From contig NZ_CP107958.1 in assembly GCF_036075115.1 (NCBI RefSeq), positions 7,192,001 to 7,256,000 on the forward strand: a stretch of DNA of 64,000 nucleotides, given 5' to 3'. Below, in pieces: positions 1 through 8,085 of the stretch (position 1 is its first letter; the number at the start of each line of letters is the position of its first letter). Source of the DNA: Streptomyces sp. NBC_00377 (GTDB taxonomy: Bacteria > Actinomycetota > Actinomycetes > Streptomycetales > Streptomycetaceae). The position numbers were made by a program, and so were the translations under genes. A model generated the notes under the pieces. The model saw nothing but the letters and a program-made list of their open reading frames with translations. It had not been told where the DNA came from and did not search any database.

Positions 1-648
1 CTGCCCCTGACCTTCGCGGCGATGGCGGCCGGGCTGGCCGGGGCACGGCTGCTCCGGCAGGTCGGCCCGCGCCGGATGGTGTGCGGGGGGTTCGTCCTCA
101 CGGCGGTGGCGGTGCTGACGCTGACCGCGATGGGCGGGTCGGACAACACGGGACTGCTGCTGTTCGGGTTCCTGCTGCTGGGCTTCGGCCTGGAGACGAC
201 CCTGTTCGCGGCGTACGAGTCGATGCTGAGCGAGGCTCCGCCGGAGCAGGCGGGCGGGGCGGCGGCGATCGGCGAGACGTCGTACCAGCTGGGAGCGGGG
301 ATCGGGATCGCGCTGCTGGGAAGCGTGATGAACGCCGCGTACGCGCCCGGACTGAGGTCGGTGCCGGGAGTGCCGGCGTCGGCGTCGGACGCGGCCGGGC
401 ATTCGCTGGGCGAGGCGTACGAGGTCGCCGGGCAGCTGGGCGGGCCGGTCGGGGTCGCGCTGCGGCGGGTCGCGAGGGACAGCTTCGTGCACGGTCTGCA
501 CGTCACGCTGCTGGTGAGTGCCGGGCTGCTGCTGCTGGGGGCGTTGATGGCGTTGCGGCTGCCGCGGGTCATGCAGTGCGAGTCGCCTCCGGTGGGGGTG
601 GAGCTTCCCTCGCCCCGGGAAGTGATGGAGTCCCGCGTCTCCGCGTGA
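1..648 (+). CDS. MFS transporter, C-terminal part (5' end outside window)
   Basis: The reading frame is open from the first base of the window, so the start lies upstream. The visible 215 residues hold about four to five hydrophobic segments (including one around positions 85-200 rich in Leu/Phe/Gly) separated by a small loop with the acidic stretch SEAPPEQAGGAAA. That loop followed by a GIGIALLGSV membrane segment is typical of the second half of 14-TM drug:H+ antiporter (DHA2) type major facilitator proteins. The tail after the last membrane helix is short and ends at 648. Substrate cannot be told from this part. The 133 bp that follow carry the promoter of the next gene rather than an operon link. 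Confidence 0.8.
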   Translation: MPLTFAAMAAGLAGARLLRQVGPRRMVCGGFVLTAVAVLTLTAMGGSDNTGLLLFGFLLLGFGLETTLFAAYESMLSEAPPEQAGGAAAIGETSYQLGAGIGIALLGSVMNAAYAPGLRSVPGVPASASDAAGHSLGEAYEVAGQLGGPVGVALRRVARDSFVHGLHVTLLVSAGLLLLGALMALRLPRVMQCESPPVGVELPSPREVMESRVSA

Positions 649-741
649 GCCCCCGCCCGAGCGCCGCTCGTGGTCGGCCGACGGGCGAACGTTTCCGGTG
701 GGGTGCTCCGCAGGCGGCGGCGTGCGGTAGCGTCGGACGGT

Positions 742-758
742 AGTTAGCGGTGCTAGTT
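742..758. promoter_or_regulatory. Putative TetR-type operator, copy A
   Basis: The 17-bp sequence AGTTAGCGGTGCTAGTT is an imperfect palindrome centred on position 750, 24 bp upstream of the chosen ATG of the acyl-CoA dehydrogenase at 782. It matches two other copies in the window (57374-57390 and 62832-62848); all three share TA-x-C-x3-GCTA at the same spacing. The third copy sits between a TetR gene and another acyl-CoA dehydrogenase, which suggests that regulator as the binder. Binding is inferred. Confidence 0.55.
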
Positions 759-781
759 TTAGTGTGGCGGAGGGTTTGCCG

Positions 782-1972
782 ATGTCTGCGTCCTCGAAGT
801 TGCCCCCGTTCGACCCCGCCGACCCGCTCGGGATCGACGATCTGCTCGAACCGGAGGATCTCGCGATCCGTGACACCGTGCGGAGCTGGGCCGCCGACCG
901 GGTGCTGCCCCGGGTCGCCGAGTGGTACGAACGCGGGGAGCTGCCGGAGATCCGGGAACTGGCGCGCGAGCTCGGCGCCATCGGCGCCCTCGGGATGTCG
1001 CTCAGCGGATACGGGTGCGCGGGCGCCAGCGCCGTGCAGTACGGCCTCGCCTGTCTCGAACTCGAGGCCGCCGACTCCGGAATCCGGTCCCTCGTCTCCG
1101 TCCAGGGCTCCCTCGCCATGTACGCCGTGCACCGCTTCGGCAGCGAGGAGCAGAAGCGGACCTGGCTGCCGGGGATGGCCGCGGGGGAGATCATCGGGTG
1201 CTTCGGGCTCACCGAACCCGATCACGGCTCCGACCCGGCCGCCATGCGGACGTACGCCAAGCGGGACGGCTCCGACTGGGTGCTGAACGGCCGCAAGATG
1301 TGGATCACCAACGGCTCCGTCGCCGGGGTGGCCGTCGTCTGGGCGCAGAGCGACGACGGCATCCGCGGGTTCGTGGTGCCCACCGCGACTCCCGGGTTCT
1401 CCGCGCCCGAGATCAAGCACAAGTGGTCCCTGCGGGCCAGCGTGACCAGCGAGCTCGTGCTCGACGACGTGCGGTTGCCCGCCGACGCGGTCCTGCCGGA
1501 GGTCACCGGGCTGCGCGGACCGCTGAGCTGTCTGTCCCACGCGCGCTACGGCATCGTGTGGGGCGCGATGGGAGCGGCACGCTCCTGCTTCGAGACCGCT
1601 GTCGCGTACGCGAAGACCCGCGAGCAGTTCGGGCGGCCCATCGGCGGGTTCCAGCTCACCCAGGCGAAGCTCGCCGACATGGCGGTCGAGCTGCACAAGG
1701 GGATTCTGCTCGCCCATCACCTCGGGCGGCGCATGGACGCCGACCGCCTGCGTCCCGAGCAGGTCAGCTTCGGCAAGCTCAACAACGTACGGGAGGCGAT
1801 CGAGATCTGCCGGACCGCCCGTACGATCCTCGGCGCCAACGGGATCTCGCTCGAATACCCCGTCATGCGGCACGCCACCAACCTCGAGTCGGTGCTCACC
1901 TACGAGGGCACCGTCGAGATGCACCAGCTCGTGCTGGGCAAGGCGCTCACCGGACTCGACGCCTTCCGCTGA
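782..1972 (+). CDS. Acyl-CoA dehydrogenase, glutaryl-CoA dehydrogenase-like
   Basis: 396-residue flavoprotein predicted to oxidise (and, if a true glutaryl-CoA dehydrogenase, decarboxylate) an acyl-CoA in the cytoplasm with FAD. It has the full acyl-CoA dehydrogenase layout: helical N-domain, the FAD-binding CFGLTEPDHGSD motif near residue 135, the WITNGS strand, and the C-terminal helical domain. The catalytic glutamate is in YEGT near residue 375. The C-terminal region with NNVREAIEICRTAR, ILGANGIS, HATNLESV and LGKALTG is closest to glutaryl-CoA dehydrogenases of lysine/tryptophan catabolism. I start at ATG 782 because GGAGG at 769-773 is well spaced; a GTG at 764 lacks a site. An operator-like palindrome lies just upstream. 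No other lysine-degradation gene is adjacent, so substrate remains an inference. Confidence 0.85.
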   Translation: MSASSKLPPFDPADPLGIDDLLEPEDLAIRDTVRSWAADRVLPRVAEWYERGELPEIRELARELGAIGALGMSLSGYGCAGASAVQYGLACLELEAADSGIRSLVSVQGSLAMYAVHRFGSEEQKRTWLPGMAAGEIIGCFGLTEPDHGSDPAAMRTYAKRDGSDWVLNGRKMWITNGSVAGVAVVWAQSDDGIRGFVVPTATPGFSAPEIKHKWSLRASVTSELVLDDVRLPADAVLPEVTGLRGPLSCLSHARYGIVWGAMGAARSCFETAVAYAKTREQFGRPIGGFQLTQAKLADMAVELHKGILLAHHLGRRMDADRLRPEQVSFGKLNNVREAIEICRTARTILGANGISLEYPVMRHATNLESVLTYEGTVEMHQLVLGKALTGLDAFR

Positions 1973-1989
1973 CCCGGCCCGGAAGCCGG

Positions 1990-2014
1990 GGCAGGGCCGG
2001 TGAGCGGCCCTGCC
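1990..2014. terminator. Bidirectional hairpin terminator
   Basis: A perfect 10-bp stem (GGCAGGGCCG / CGGCCCTGCC) with a 5-base loop lies exactly between the convergent ends of the acyl-CoA dehydrogenase (1972) and sepF paralogue (2015), so it can serve both. Confidence 0.75.
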
Positions 2015-2452
2015 TCAGCTCTGATTGAAGAAACCGTCCGTCCGGTGCGCGGACGGGTCCCCGTTCACGATCTCCGTGTTGGCGGGGCTCAGCAGGAACA
2101 CCCGGGTGGACACCCGCTCGATCGAACCCCGCAGGCCGAAGATCAACCCGGCCGCGAAGTCGACCACGCGCTTGGCGTCGCCGGCCTCCATGGCCGTCAG
2201 GTTCATGATGACCGGCACGCCCTCGCGGAACAGTTCCCCGATCGCCCGCGCGTCCCGGAAGCTGTCCGGGGTGACGGTGCCGATGCGGCGGCCCTTCTCC
2301 TCGGCCGTGTCCGTCGCCACCTTCACGCGGGGGTCGGTCACCCAGGCGTCGCCGGAGTCGGTCCCCTCGGAATAGTCGTCGTCGTAGTAACGCTCGTCAT
2401 CGTTGTCGTCGACGAGGCCAAGCCAGGCACTCGCCTTGCGCACCGATCCCAT
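2015..2452 (-). CDS. sepF: SepF-family cell-division protein (paralogue)
   Basis: 145-residue SepF (DUF552) protein, the membrane/FtsZ-linking factor of Gram-positive septation. An N-terminal segment MGSVRKASAWLGLVDD could form the amphipathic membrane-binding helix, followed by an acidic, tyrosine-rich linker (DDDERYYDDDY) and the globular core from about residue 55 to 135 with typical PDSFRDARAIGELFREG, VPVIMNLT, AKRVVDFAAGL and FLLSP strands. Canonical sepF sits in the division cluster beside ftsZ; this copy stands alone beside metabolic genes, so it is probably one of the extra SepF paralogues that streptomycetes carry (SepF2 type). The start has GAGGAGG just upstream. Confidence 0.85.
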   Translation of the reverse strand: MGSVRKASAWLGLVDDNDDERYYDDDYSEGTDSGDAWVTDPRVKVATDTAEEKGRRIGTVTPDSFRDARAIGELFREGVPVIMNLTAMEAGDAKRVVDFAAGLIFGLRGSIERVSTRVFLLSPANTEIVNGDPSAHRTDGFFNQS

Positions 2453-2764
2453 GGACGCCTCCTCTCACAGCGGTCTTTCTGCTTTCCGCATTCCCCATGG
2501 TCGTCCATGATGCGGATGTCGCGCCAAGTGGATAGACGCCGCGCGGGGGGTTTGTGACGGTACTGGTGCACAGCGGATCCGTCGAGAGCCCGCGTCTCCC
2601 AAGGGTCGTACCGGATACGGCTGCTGACTGTGAGTGAAATATGATTCTTTGTGGCGGATGGGTGACGGACGGTGCGTCCGGGTGAATCGAGTACCCCTCA
2701 TCCGGCGCGACAATCGGTCGATAGCATGCGGCAGCTCAATGTCCCAAGGACGACGGGGGTTGTC
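2453..2764. other. Divergent promoter region
   Basis: About 310 bp between the divergent sepF paralogue and the DUF5685 gene. It is noticeably richer in A/T than the flanks around 2630-2660. A small inverted repeat CGGACGGTGCGTCCG lies near 2663. No small gene with a convincing start was found. Confidence 0.4.
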
Positions 2765-3970
2765 GTGTTCGGAATCGTCAGGCCGTGCAGTCACCGGCTC
2801 GGAGAAGGTCTCAAGACCCAGTGGATGGCCCACCTGTGCGGGCTGTGTCTCGCGCTGCGCGGCGACCACGGGCAGTTCGCGCGGGTCGTCACCAACTACG
2901 ACGGGCTGCTCGTATCGGTTCTGACGGAGGCTCAGGCGCCCCGCGTCACGGCCGACGGGTGGCGGCGCACGGCGGGACCGTGCCCGCTGCGCGGGATGCG
3001 TACCGCGTCCGTCGCGCAGGGCGAGGGCGCCCGGCTCGCGGCAGCCGTCTCGCTGGTCCTCGCCTCGGCCAAGGTGCGCGACCACGTCGCCGACGGGGAC
3101 GGGCTGCTGGCGCGGCGGCCCGTCGCCGTGGCCGCGCGCCGGATCGCCGCGAGCTGGGGGCGGGCCGGGGAACGCGGCGGAGCCGCCGTCGGGTTCGACA
3201 CGGCCGTCCTCGTCGACGCCGTGGACCGGCAGGTCGGCATCGAGGCGCTCGCCGGGCCCGGCACCTCGCTGACCGCCGTCACCGAGCCGACCGAGACCGC
3301 GACCGCGGCCGCCTTCGCGCACACCGCCCTCCTGGCGGGCCGTCCGGGCAACGCCGCGCCGCTCGCCGAGGCGGGCCGCCTCTTCGGCCGGCTGGCGCAT
3401 CTGCTGGACGCGGTCGAGGACCGGGAGGCCGACGCGGCGGCCGGCGCCTGGAACCCGCTGACGGCCACCGGCACCCCGCTCACGGAGGCCCGCCGGCTCG
3501 CCGACGACGCCCTGCACGGCATCCGGCTCGCTCTGCGCGACGTCGCCTTCGTGGACGGCAGGCTCGCGCATCTGCTGCTGGCGCACGAGCTGGAGCGTTC
3601 GGTCGACCGGGCGTTCGGGACACAGTCGTGCGGACACACGCACACGCCGGAGGGCGCCTTCGGGCCGCCGACCGGGCCGTACGCCCCTCAGGGGCCGGTG
3701 GATCCACACGCGCCGGGCAACCCCTACGGGGGCAACCCCTTCGGTGGTGAGCCGCCCCGGCCAGGGAAGCGCGGCTTCTGGGCCGGCTGCGCGGTCGCCC
3801 TCGGACTGTGCTGCACCTGCAAGGCCTGCTGCGCCGACGAGTTCGAGGGGCCCTGGTCGCGGAAGAAGCGCGAGGGCTGGTGCCGCGACGGCTGTGACGG
3901 CTGCGATTGCTGCGACGGGTGTCAGTGCTGCGAGTGCTGTGAGTGCTGCTCCTGCGACTGTTCCTGCTGA
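2765..3970 (+). CDS. DUF5685 family protein with Cys-rich C-terminal tail
   Basis: About 401 residues. The N-terminal domain begins FGIVRPCSHRL and continues with WMAHLCGLCLALRGDHGQ and TNYDGLL, the signature of the actinobacterial DUF5685 family, whose function is unknown. The N-terminal cysteines (C-x~20-C-x2-C) could bind metal. The last 60 residues are unusual: about 21 cysteines, many as CC pairs separated by one or two residues (for example CDCCDGCQCCECCECC). Between them lies a Pro/Gly linker. I start at GTG 2765 because homologues begin at FGIVRP; a more upstream GTG at 2672 would add an unconserved extension. The protein has no clear membrane helix. Next gene is an orphan CvnD GTPase 190 bp downstream, beyond a strong terminator. 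Confidence 0.75.
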   Translation: MFGIVRPCSHRLGEGLKTQWMAHLCGLCLALRGDHGQFARVVTNYDGLLVSVLTEAQAPRVTADGWRRTAGPCPLRGMRTASVAQGEGARLAAAVSLVLASAKVRDHVADGDGLLARRPVAVAARRIAASWGRAGERGGAAVGFDTAVLVDAVDRQVGIEALAGPGTSLTAVTEPTETATAAAFAHTALLAGRPGNAAPLAEAGRLFGRLAHLLDAVEDREADAAAGAWNPLTATGTPLTEARRLADDALHGIRLALRDVAFVDGRLAHLLLAHELERSVDRAFGTQSCGHTHTPEGAFGPPTGPYAPQGPVDPHAPGNPYGGNPFGGEPPRPGKRGFWAGCAVALGLCCTCKACCADEFEGPWSRKKREGWCRDGCDGCDCCDGCQCCECCECCSCDCSC

Positions 3971-3990
3971 CACGGCGTCACTGATGCTGC

Positions 3991-4018
3991 CCGTGGCGCC
4001 CCGTGTGGGGCGCCACGG
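3991..4018. terminator. Hairpin terminator
   Basis: Perfect 12-bp inverted repeat (CCGTGGCGCCCC / GGGGCGCCACGG) with a GTGT loop, 20 bp after the DUF5685 stop codon. Confidence 0.75.
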
Positions 4019-4159
4019 TGAGCGACGGGCATCCCCGGAACGTATCTCTGCTCGAGGACGCGGACTTCGTAGGGCCGTCCATCGGGACCGGCGGTCGGCC
4101 GTTCGCGCGCCGGAAACCCGCGGAGCCACCGCTCCGGATGCTCGAAAGGATCAATGATC

Positions 4160-4756
4160 ATGCCCGGGCGCTCTGACAAAACCGTTCCGCTCGCCGTGAA
4201 GATCGTGGTGAGCGGTGGGCTCGGGGTCGGTAAGACGACCTTCATCGGGGCCGTCTCCGAGATCGACCCGCTGGACACCGATGCGCCGATCACCCAGGTG
4301 TCGGTCGGGGTCGACTCGCTCGAGGGCGTGGAGTCCAAGACCACCACCACCGTGGCGCTCGACTTCGGACGGATCACCCTCGACCATGCCATCGCGCTGT
4401 ACCTGTTCGGCACGCCGGGGCAGGACCGGTTCGCCTTCCTGTGGGACGACCTCGTGGAGGGAGCGCTCGGAACGGTGGTCCTCGCGGACACCCGGCGGAT
4501 CGAGGAATGCTTCCCTGCCGTCGACTACTTCGAGGCCCAGGGCGCGCCGTTCGTCCTCGCGGTGAACCGCTTCGACGGGGCCGAGCACTTCGAACTGGCC
4601 GAGGTACGGGCGGCGTTGGGACTGAGCGCCGAGGTGCCCGTGCTGGAGTGCGACGCGCGCGAGCGTGGCTCCGTACGGGACGTGCTGGGGGCGTTGATGG
4701 ATCGAGTGGTCGGATTTCGCGCCGCCGCGGGGCGCAGCGCGATCGGGGCGCGCTGA
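4160..4756 (+). CDS. CvnD-type small GTP-binding protein (orphan)
   Basis: 198-residue Ras-like GTPase of the conservon class (CvnD / DUF742-associated ATP/GTP-binding family). It shows a P-loop SGGLGVGKTTF near residue 15, the KTTTTVALDFG switch I region, the YLFGTPGQDRF switch II / G3 motif, VLADTRR and the AVNRFDG specificity motif. CvnD proteins normally finish a four-gene conservon (sensor-like CvnA, roadblock CvnB, DUF742 CvnC, CvnD). None of those partners is next to this gene, so it is an orphan. ATG 4160 is preferred over 4154 because AAAGGA at 4145-4150 is too close to the latter. Function is presumably as a signalling switch; its partners are unknown. Confidence 0.8.
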   Translation: MPGRSDKTVPLAVKIVVSGGLGVGKTTFIGAVSEIDPLDTDAPITQVSVGVDSLEGVESKTTTTVALDFGRITLDHAIALYLFGTPGQDRFAFLWDDLVEGALGTVVLADTRRIEECFPAVDYFEAQGAPFVLAVNRFDGAEHFELAEVRAALGLSAEVPVLECDARERGSVRDVLGALMDRVVGFRAAAGRSAIGAR

Positions 4757-5183
4757 TCGCCGCAGGGCAGCGTGAGGTGCGGAGAAAGCGGTGGAGAAGG
4801 CGCATGTCGAGGGGAGGGCGCGGAGGTGAAGGCGGAGCTGCGGTGAGGGCAGAACGCGAGAAGGGCGCCCCGGGAGCGGGGGCCGCAGTGGGTCAGCTCA
4901 ACAGGAACAGGACCACACGCGACCGAAGTCGATGTGGGAGCGGGTGACCAGACACTGCTGCGGATGCATGGGTCAAGTGGAGCAGGTCTCCGGTGGTGCG
5001 TCAACCGACGTGAGACGTACCGCTCACACTGTGGACAGCCTTGACAGTGAGCGGAAACGCCCACGTACTCTCGCCGCACGGCCCTGCTGAGGGGCTAGGC
5101 CGTATCCGCGCCGCGGCGCGCTTCTCATCCGGTGTGTGAAGGCACCTGCCCGTGTTCGATCCCAGCTGTCACGGAGCCTTCGC
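4757..5183. other. Long intergenic region before the flavin operon
   Basis: 427 bp without a convincing gene. It contains a 26-codon reading frame starting near GTG 5010 and ending in Cys-stop, and a Cys-rich GTG frame at 5132 that runs on out of frame into the next gene; neither resembles the known actinobacterial sulfur leader peptides closely enough to call. The promoter-like and inverted-repeat sequences are listed separately. Confidence 0.4.
5020..5071 (+). promoter_or_regulatory. Candidate promoter with flanking inverted repeat
   Basis: TTGACA at 5041-5046 and TACTCT at 5066-5071 (19-bp spacer) form a promoter-like pair. Perfect 8-bp arms CCGCTCAC (5020-5027) and GTGAGCGG (5047-5054) bracket the -35 element, which is where a regulator site would be expected. 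No regulator gene is adjacent. Confidence 0.45.
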
Positions 5184-6968
5184 ATGCCTTCCGAAACCCT
5201 CGACCCCGAAGCACCCGCCACCCTCGTGATCGTCGGGGCCGGGCCGCGGGGGACCGGCCTCATCGAGCGGATCGCCGCCAACGCGCCCGAGCTGTACGCC
5301 GGTTCGGGGCTAGAGATCCATCTCGTCGACCCGCATCCGCCGGGCGCCGGACGCATCTGGCGCGCCGCCCAGTCGCCGCTGCTGTGGATGAACTCGCACG
5401 CCGAGGACGTCACCATGTTCACCGACGAGTCGGTGCGGATGGCCGGGCCGGTGCGGCCGGGGCCGACCCTGCACGAGTGGGCGGGCATCGACGGGCAGAC
5501 CTTCGCCGACCGGCAGATCCAGGGCTCCTATCTGCGCTGGGTGCACGAACAGGCCGTCGCCGCGCTGCCCCCGGAGATCACGGTCCGGCACCATCCGGGG
5601 CGCGCCCTGCGGGTGAGCGGCCCCCGGGAGGGGCGCCAGCAGATATGGCTGGAAGGCCGGGACCGGCCCCTGGTCGCCGACCTCGTCGTCCTCGCCCTCG
5701 GTCACCTCGACGCCGAACTGGACCAGGAACAGAGCGAGTTGGCGGCCTACGCGGCTGAGCACGGGCTCGTCCACCTGCCGCCGGACTTCACGGCCGACAG
5801 CGACCTGTCGGCGCTGGTGGCGGGTGAGCCCGTGCTGGTGCGCGGCTTCGGGCTCGCGTTCGTCGACCTGATGGTGCTGCTCACCGAGGGGCGCGGCGGC
5901 CGCTACGAAGGCGACACGTATGTGCCCTCCGGGCGGGAACCGGTGCTGTACGTCGGCTCGCGGCGCGGAGTGCCGTACCACTCGAAGATCGGCTACGACT
6001 GGACCGGCGAACGGCCGCCGCTGCCCCGGTTCCTGGGGCCCGCCGAGATCGACGGGCTGCTCGCCCGGCCCGGGGGCTTCGACTTCCGGCGGGACGTGTG
6101 GCCACTGGTGGAGAAGGAACTGGGCTTCGCCCACTACCACCGGCTGTTCACGGCCCACGCCGAGCGGACCGCGATCGCCTGGACCGACTTCGAGGAGAAG
6201 TACGAGGCCGCGTCCGCGGGCGCCGAGCGGGAGGCCCTGGTGGCGGCCGCCGTGCCCGACCCGCGTGACCGGCTCGACCTGGCCGCGCTCGACCGGCCGC
6301 TGGACGGGGTGACGTACGCGTCCTTCGAGGAGTTCCAGGAAGGGCTGCGCGGATATGTCGAGGGTGACCTGAGCCGCCGTCACGACCCCTCGCACAGCAC
6401 CGACCTGGCCGTCTTCCTGGGGCTGCTGTCCGTGTACGGGCAGTTGGTCCGGCTCGGGGACATCGGCTCCTGGTGGCACGGGTTCTTCAGCTACCTGGCC
6501 TCCGGGCCGCCCGGACCCCGGTTGGGACAACTGCTCGCGCTGTCCCGGGCGGGGATCCTGAACTTCGTCGGCGCCGGCATGGCCGTCCACGCGCGGGACG
6601 GGGTGTTCCGGGCGTCGAGTGCGACCGTGCCGGGCTTCTCGGTCGAGGCGCGGGCGCTGGTCGAGGCCCGGCTGCCGGAGCCGACGCTCCGGCGCGCCCT
6701 CGACCCGCTGCTGCGGGAGCTGCACGCCGACGGCGCGGGCGAGACCCCGGACGGGCTGCTGCGGGTGGACCGGGCCGACGGGCGGGTCCTGGACCGGGAC
6801 GGCCGGCCGCATCCACGGCGCTTCGCGCTCGGGCCGCACACCGACGGCCGTACGCCGGGCGCGTTCACCCGGCCGCGCACCGGCGGCCCCGCGTTCCGGC
6901 AGAACGACGCCACCGCCCGGGCCGCCCTGGTGTTCCTGCGGGACCTGGGCGCCGATGCCGTCGGGTGA
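5184..6968 (+). CDS. FAD/NAD(P)-binding protein (PF13454 type)
   Basis: 594-residue cytoplasmic protein starting with a Rossmann nucleotide-binding fold: LVIVGAGPRGTGLIERI near residue 13 and acidic HLVDPHPPGAG at the end of strand two. The body contains GRIWRAAQSPLLWMNSHAEDVTMF, LVVLALGH and a second dinucleotide-like GEPVLVRGFGLAFVDL segment, as in the large uncharacterised FAD-NAD(P)-binding family of actinobacteria. The start at ATG 5184 follows GGAG with a 7-base gap. It leads an operon with two LLM-type flavin monooxygenases (43 bp gap, then a 4-base overlap). It may supply reduced flavin or oxidise a related substrate, but no reaction can be assigned from sequence. Confidence 0.75.
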   Translation: MPSETLDPEAPATLVIVGAGPRGTGLIERIAANAPELYAGSGLEIHLVDPHPPGAGRIWRAAQSPLLWMNSHAEDVTMFTDESVRMAGPVRPGPTLHEWAGIDGQTFADRQIQGSYLRWVHEQAVAALPPEITVRHHPGRALRVSGPREGRQQIWLEGRDRPLVADLVVLALGHLDAELDQEQSELAAYAAEHGLVHLPPDFTADSDLSALVAGEPVLVRGFGLAFVDLMVLLTEGRGGRYEGDTYVPSGREPVLYVGSRRGVPYHSKIGYDWTGERPPLPRFLGPAEIDGLLARPGGFDFRRDVWPLVEKELGFAHYHRLFTAHAERTAIAWTDFEEKYEAASAGAEREALVAAAVPDPRDRLDLAALDRPLDGVTYASFEEFQEGLRGYVEGDLSRRHDPSHSTDLAVFLGLLSVYGQLVRLGDIGSWWHGFFSYLASGPPGPRLGQLLALSRAGILNFVGAGMAVHARDGVFRASSATVPGFSVEARALVEARLPEPTLRRALDPLLRELHADGAGETPDGLLRVDRADGRVLDRDGRPHPRRFALGPHTDGRTPGAFTRPRTGGPAFRQNDATARAALVFLRDLGADAVG

Positions 6969-7011
6969 ACCGTCCCCCTTCGAAGCGTCACGGAAGAAAG
7001 GGTTCTCCCCC

Positions 7012-8085
7012 ATGACCTCATCGCACGGCCGGGGCCCGCTGCACCTGGCCGCCGCCGTCGACCTGCCCGGGGTGTCGGACGCCGGTCCCCATGTCGAGCT
7101 GGCGCGGCTCGCCGAACGCGGCGGGCTGGACTTCGTGACGCTGGACGACACCTTCGCCCGGCCCGGGCCCGACGCGTCGGCCGTGCTGTCCCGGGTGGCG
7201 CCCGCCACGCGACGCGTCGGACTGGTGCCCACCCTCAGCACCACCCACACCGAGCCCTTCCACGTGCAGGCCACGGTCGCCACGCTCGACTGGGTCAGCC
7301 GTGGCCGGGCCGGCTGGCGGATCGACGTCTCCACCAGCGAAGGGGAGGCCCGTCTCTTCGGCCGCCGGTACGCCGCGCCGCCGGACGCCCTGTGGCGGGA
7401 GGCCGGTGAAGTCGCCGACGTGAGCGCGAAGTTGTGGGACAGCTGGGAGGACGACGCCGAGATACGGGACGTGTCCACCGGCCGTTTCGTCGACCGGGAC
7501 AAGCTGCACCACGTCGACTTCACCGGCTCGGCGTTCTCGGTGAGGGGCCCCTCCACCGTGCCGAGACCTCCGCAGGGGCACCCCGTGCGGGTGGTCGACG
7601 CCACCGAGGGGCCCGCCCGGTCCACCGCCGCCCGCCACGCCGACGTGGCCCTCGTACGCGCGGCGGGTTCCGCGCAGGCCCGTGACGTGCGCGACCGGCT
7701 GCGCGCCGACGCGGCCAGGTCGGGACGCGACCCGAACTCCCTGCTCGTCCTGGTGAGTCTGCTGATCGACCTCGGGGACGGCGAGCACGCCGCCGAACCC
7801 GGCCACGGCGGGGGCGGCCCCCGGCAGACGGCGCGGGGCCCGCTCTACCGGGGCGGGCCCGTCGACCTCGCCGACCTGATCGCCTCCTGGTACGAGGACG
7901 GGGCCACCGACGGCTTCCACCTCATCCCCGTCGAACCGCGCCGCGACCTGGAACGGCTGGTCAACGGGACGGTGGCACTGCTCCAGCACCGCAGCCTGTT
8001 CCGCACCTTCTACCCGGGCAGCACGCTCCGCGAGCACCTGGGGCTGGCCCGGCCCGCCAACCGGTACGCGGGGGGAGCGGCATGA
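7012..8085 (+). CDS. LLM class flavin-dependent oxidoreductase
   Basis: 357-residue luciferase-like TIM-barrel protein. It shows LHLAAAVDLPG at strand one, LARLAERGGLDFVTLDDTFA, VGLVPTLSTTHTEPFHVQATVATLDWVSRGRAGW, and a C-terminal FRTFYPGSTLREHLGLA that is also found in its neighbour. These features place it in the nitrilotriacetate/dibenzothiophene monooxygenase branch of LLM proteins, which use FMNH2 supplied by a reductase. It is shorter than the usual 430-450 residues of that branch. The C-terminal 14 residues are nearly the same as those of the next gene, so the two probably arose by duplication. Substrate unknown. Confidence 0.8.
   Translation: MTSSHGRGPLHLAAAVDLPGVSDAGPHVELARLAERGGLDFVTLDDTFARPGPDASAVLSRVAPATRRVGLVPTLSTTHTEPFHVQATVATLDWVSRGRAGWRIDVSTSEGEARLFGRRYAAPPDALWREAGEVADVSAKLWDSWEDDAEIRDVSTGRFVDRDKLHHVDFTGSAFSVRGPSTVPRPPQGHPVRVVDATEGPARSTAARHADVALVRAAGSAQARDVRDRLRADAARSGRDPNSLLVLVSLLIDLGDGEHAAEPGHGGGGPRQTARGPLYRGGPVDLADLIASWYEDGATDGFHLIPVEPRRDLERLVNGTVALLQHRSLFRTFYPGSTLREHLGLARPANRYAGGAA

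Noticed and set aside
2465..4129. Very long minus-strand frames opposite real genes
   Set aside because: Typical antisense shadows of GC-rich genes; no domain or ribosome site.
4797..4947. Short Gly/Arg-rich frame after the CvnD gene
   Set aside because: Low complexity, no conservation evidence and weak start.
5010..5200. Cysteine-responsive leader peptide before the flavin operon
   Set aside because: The Cys-rich GTG frame at 5132 does not terminate as a short leader, and the 26-codon frame ending in Cys does not match known leader patterns.
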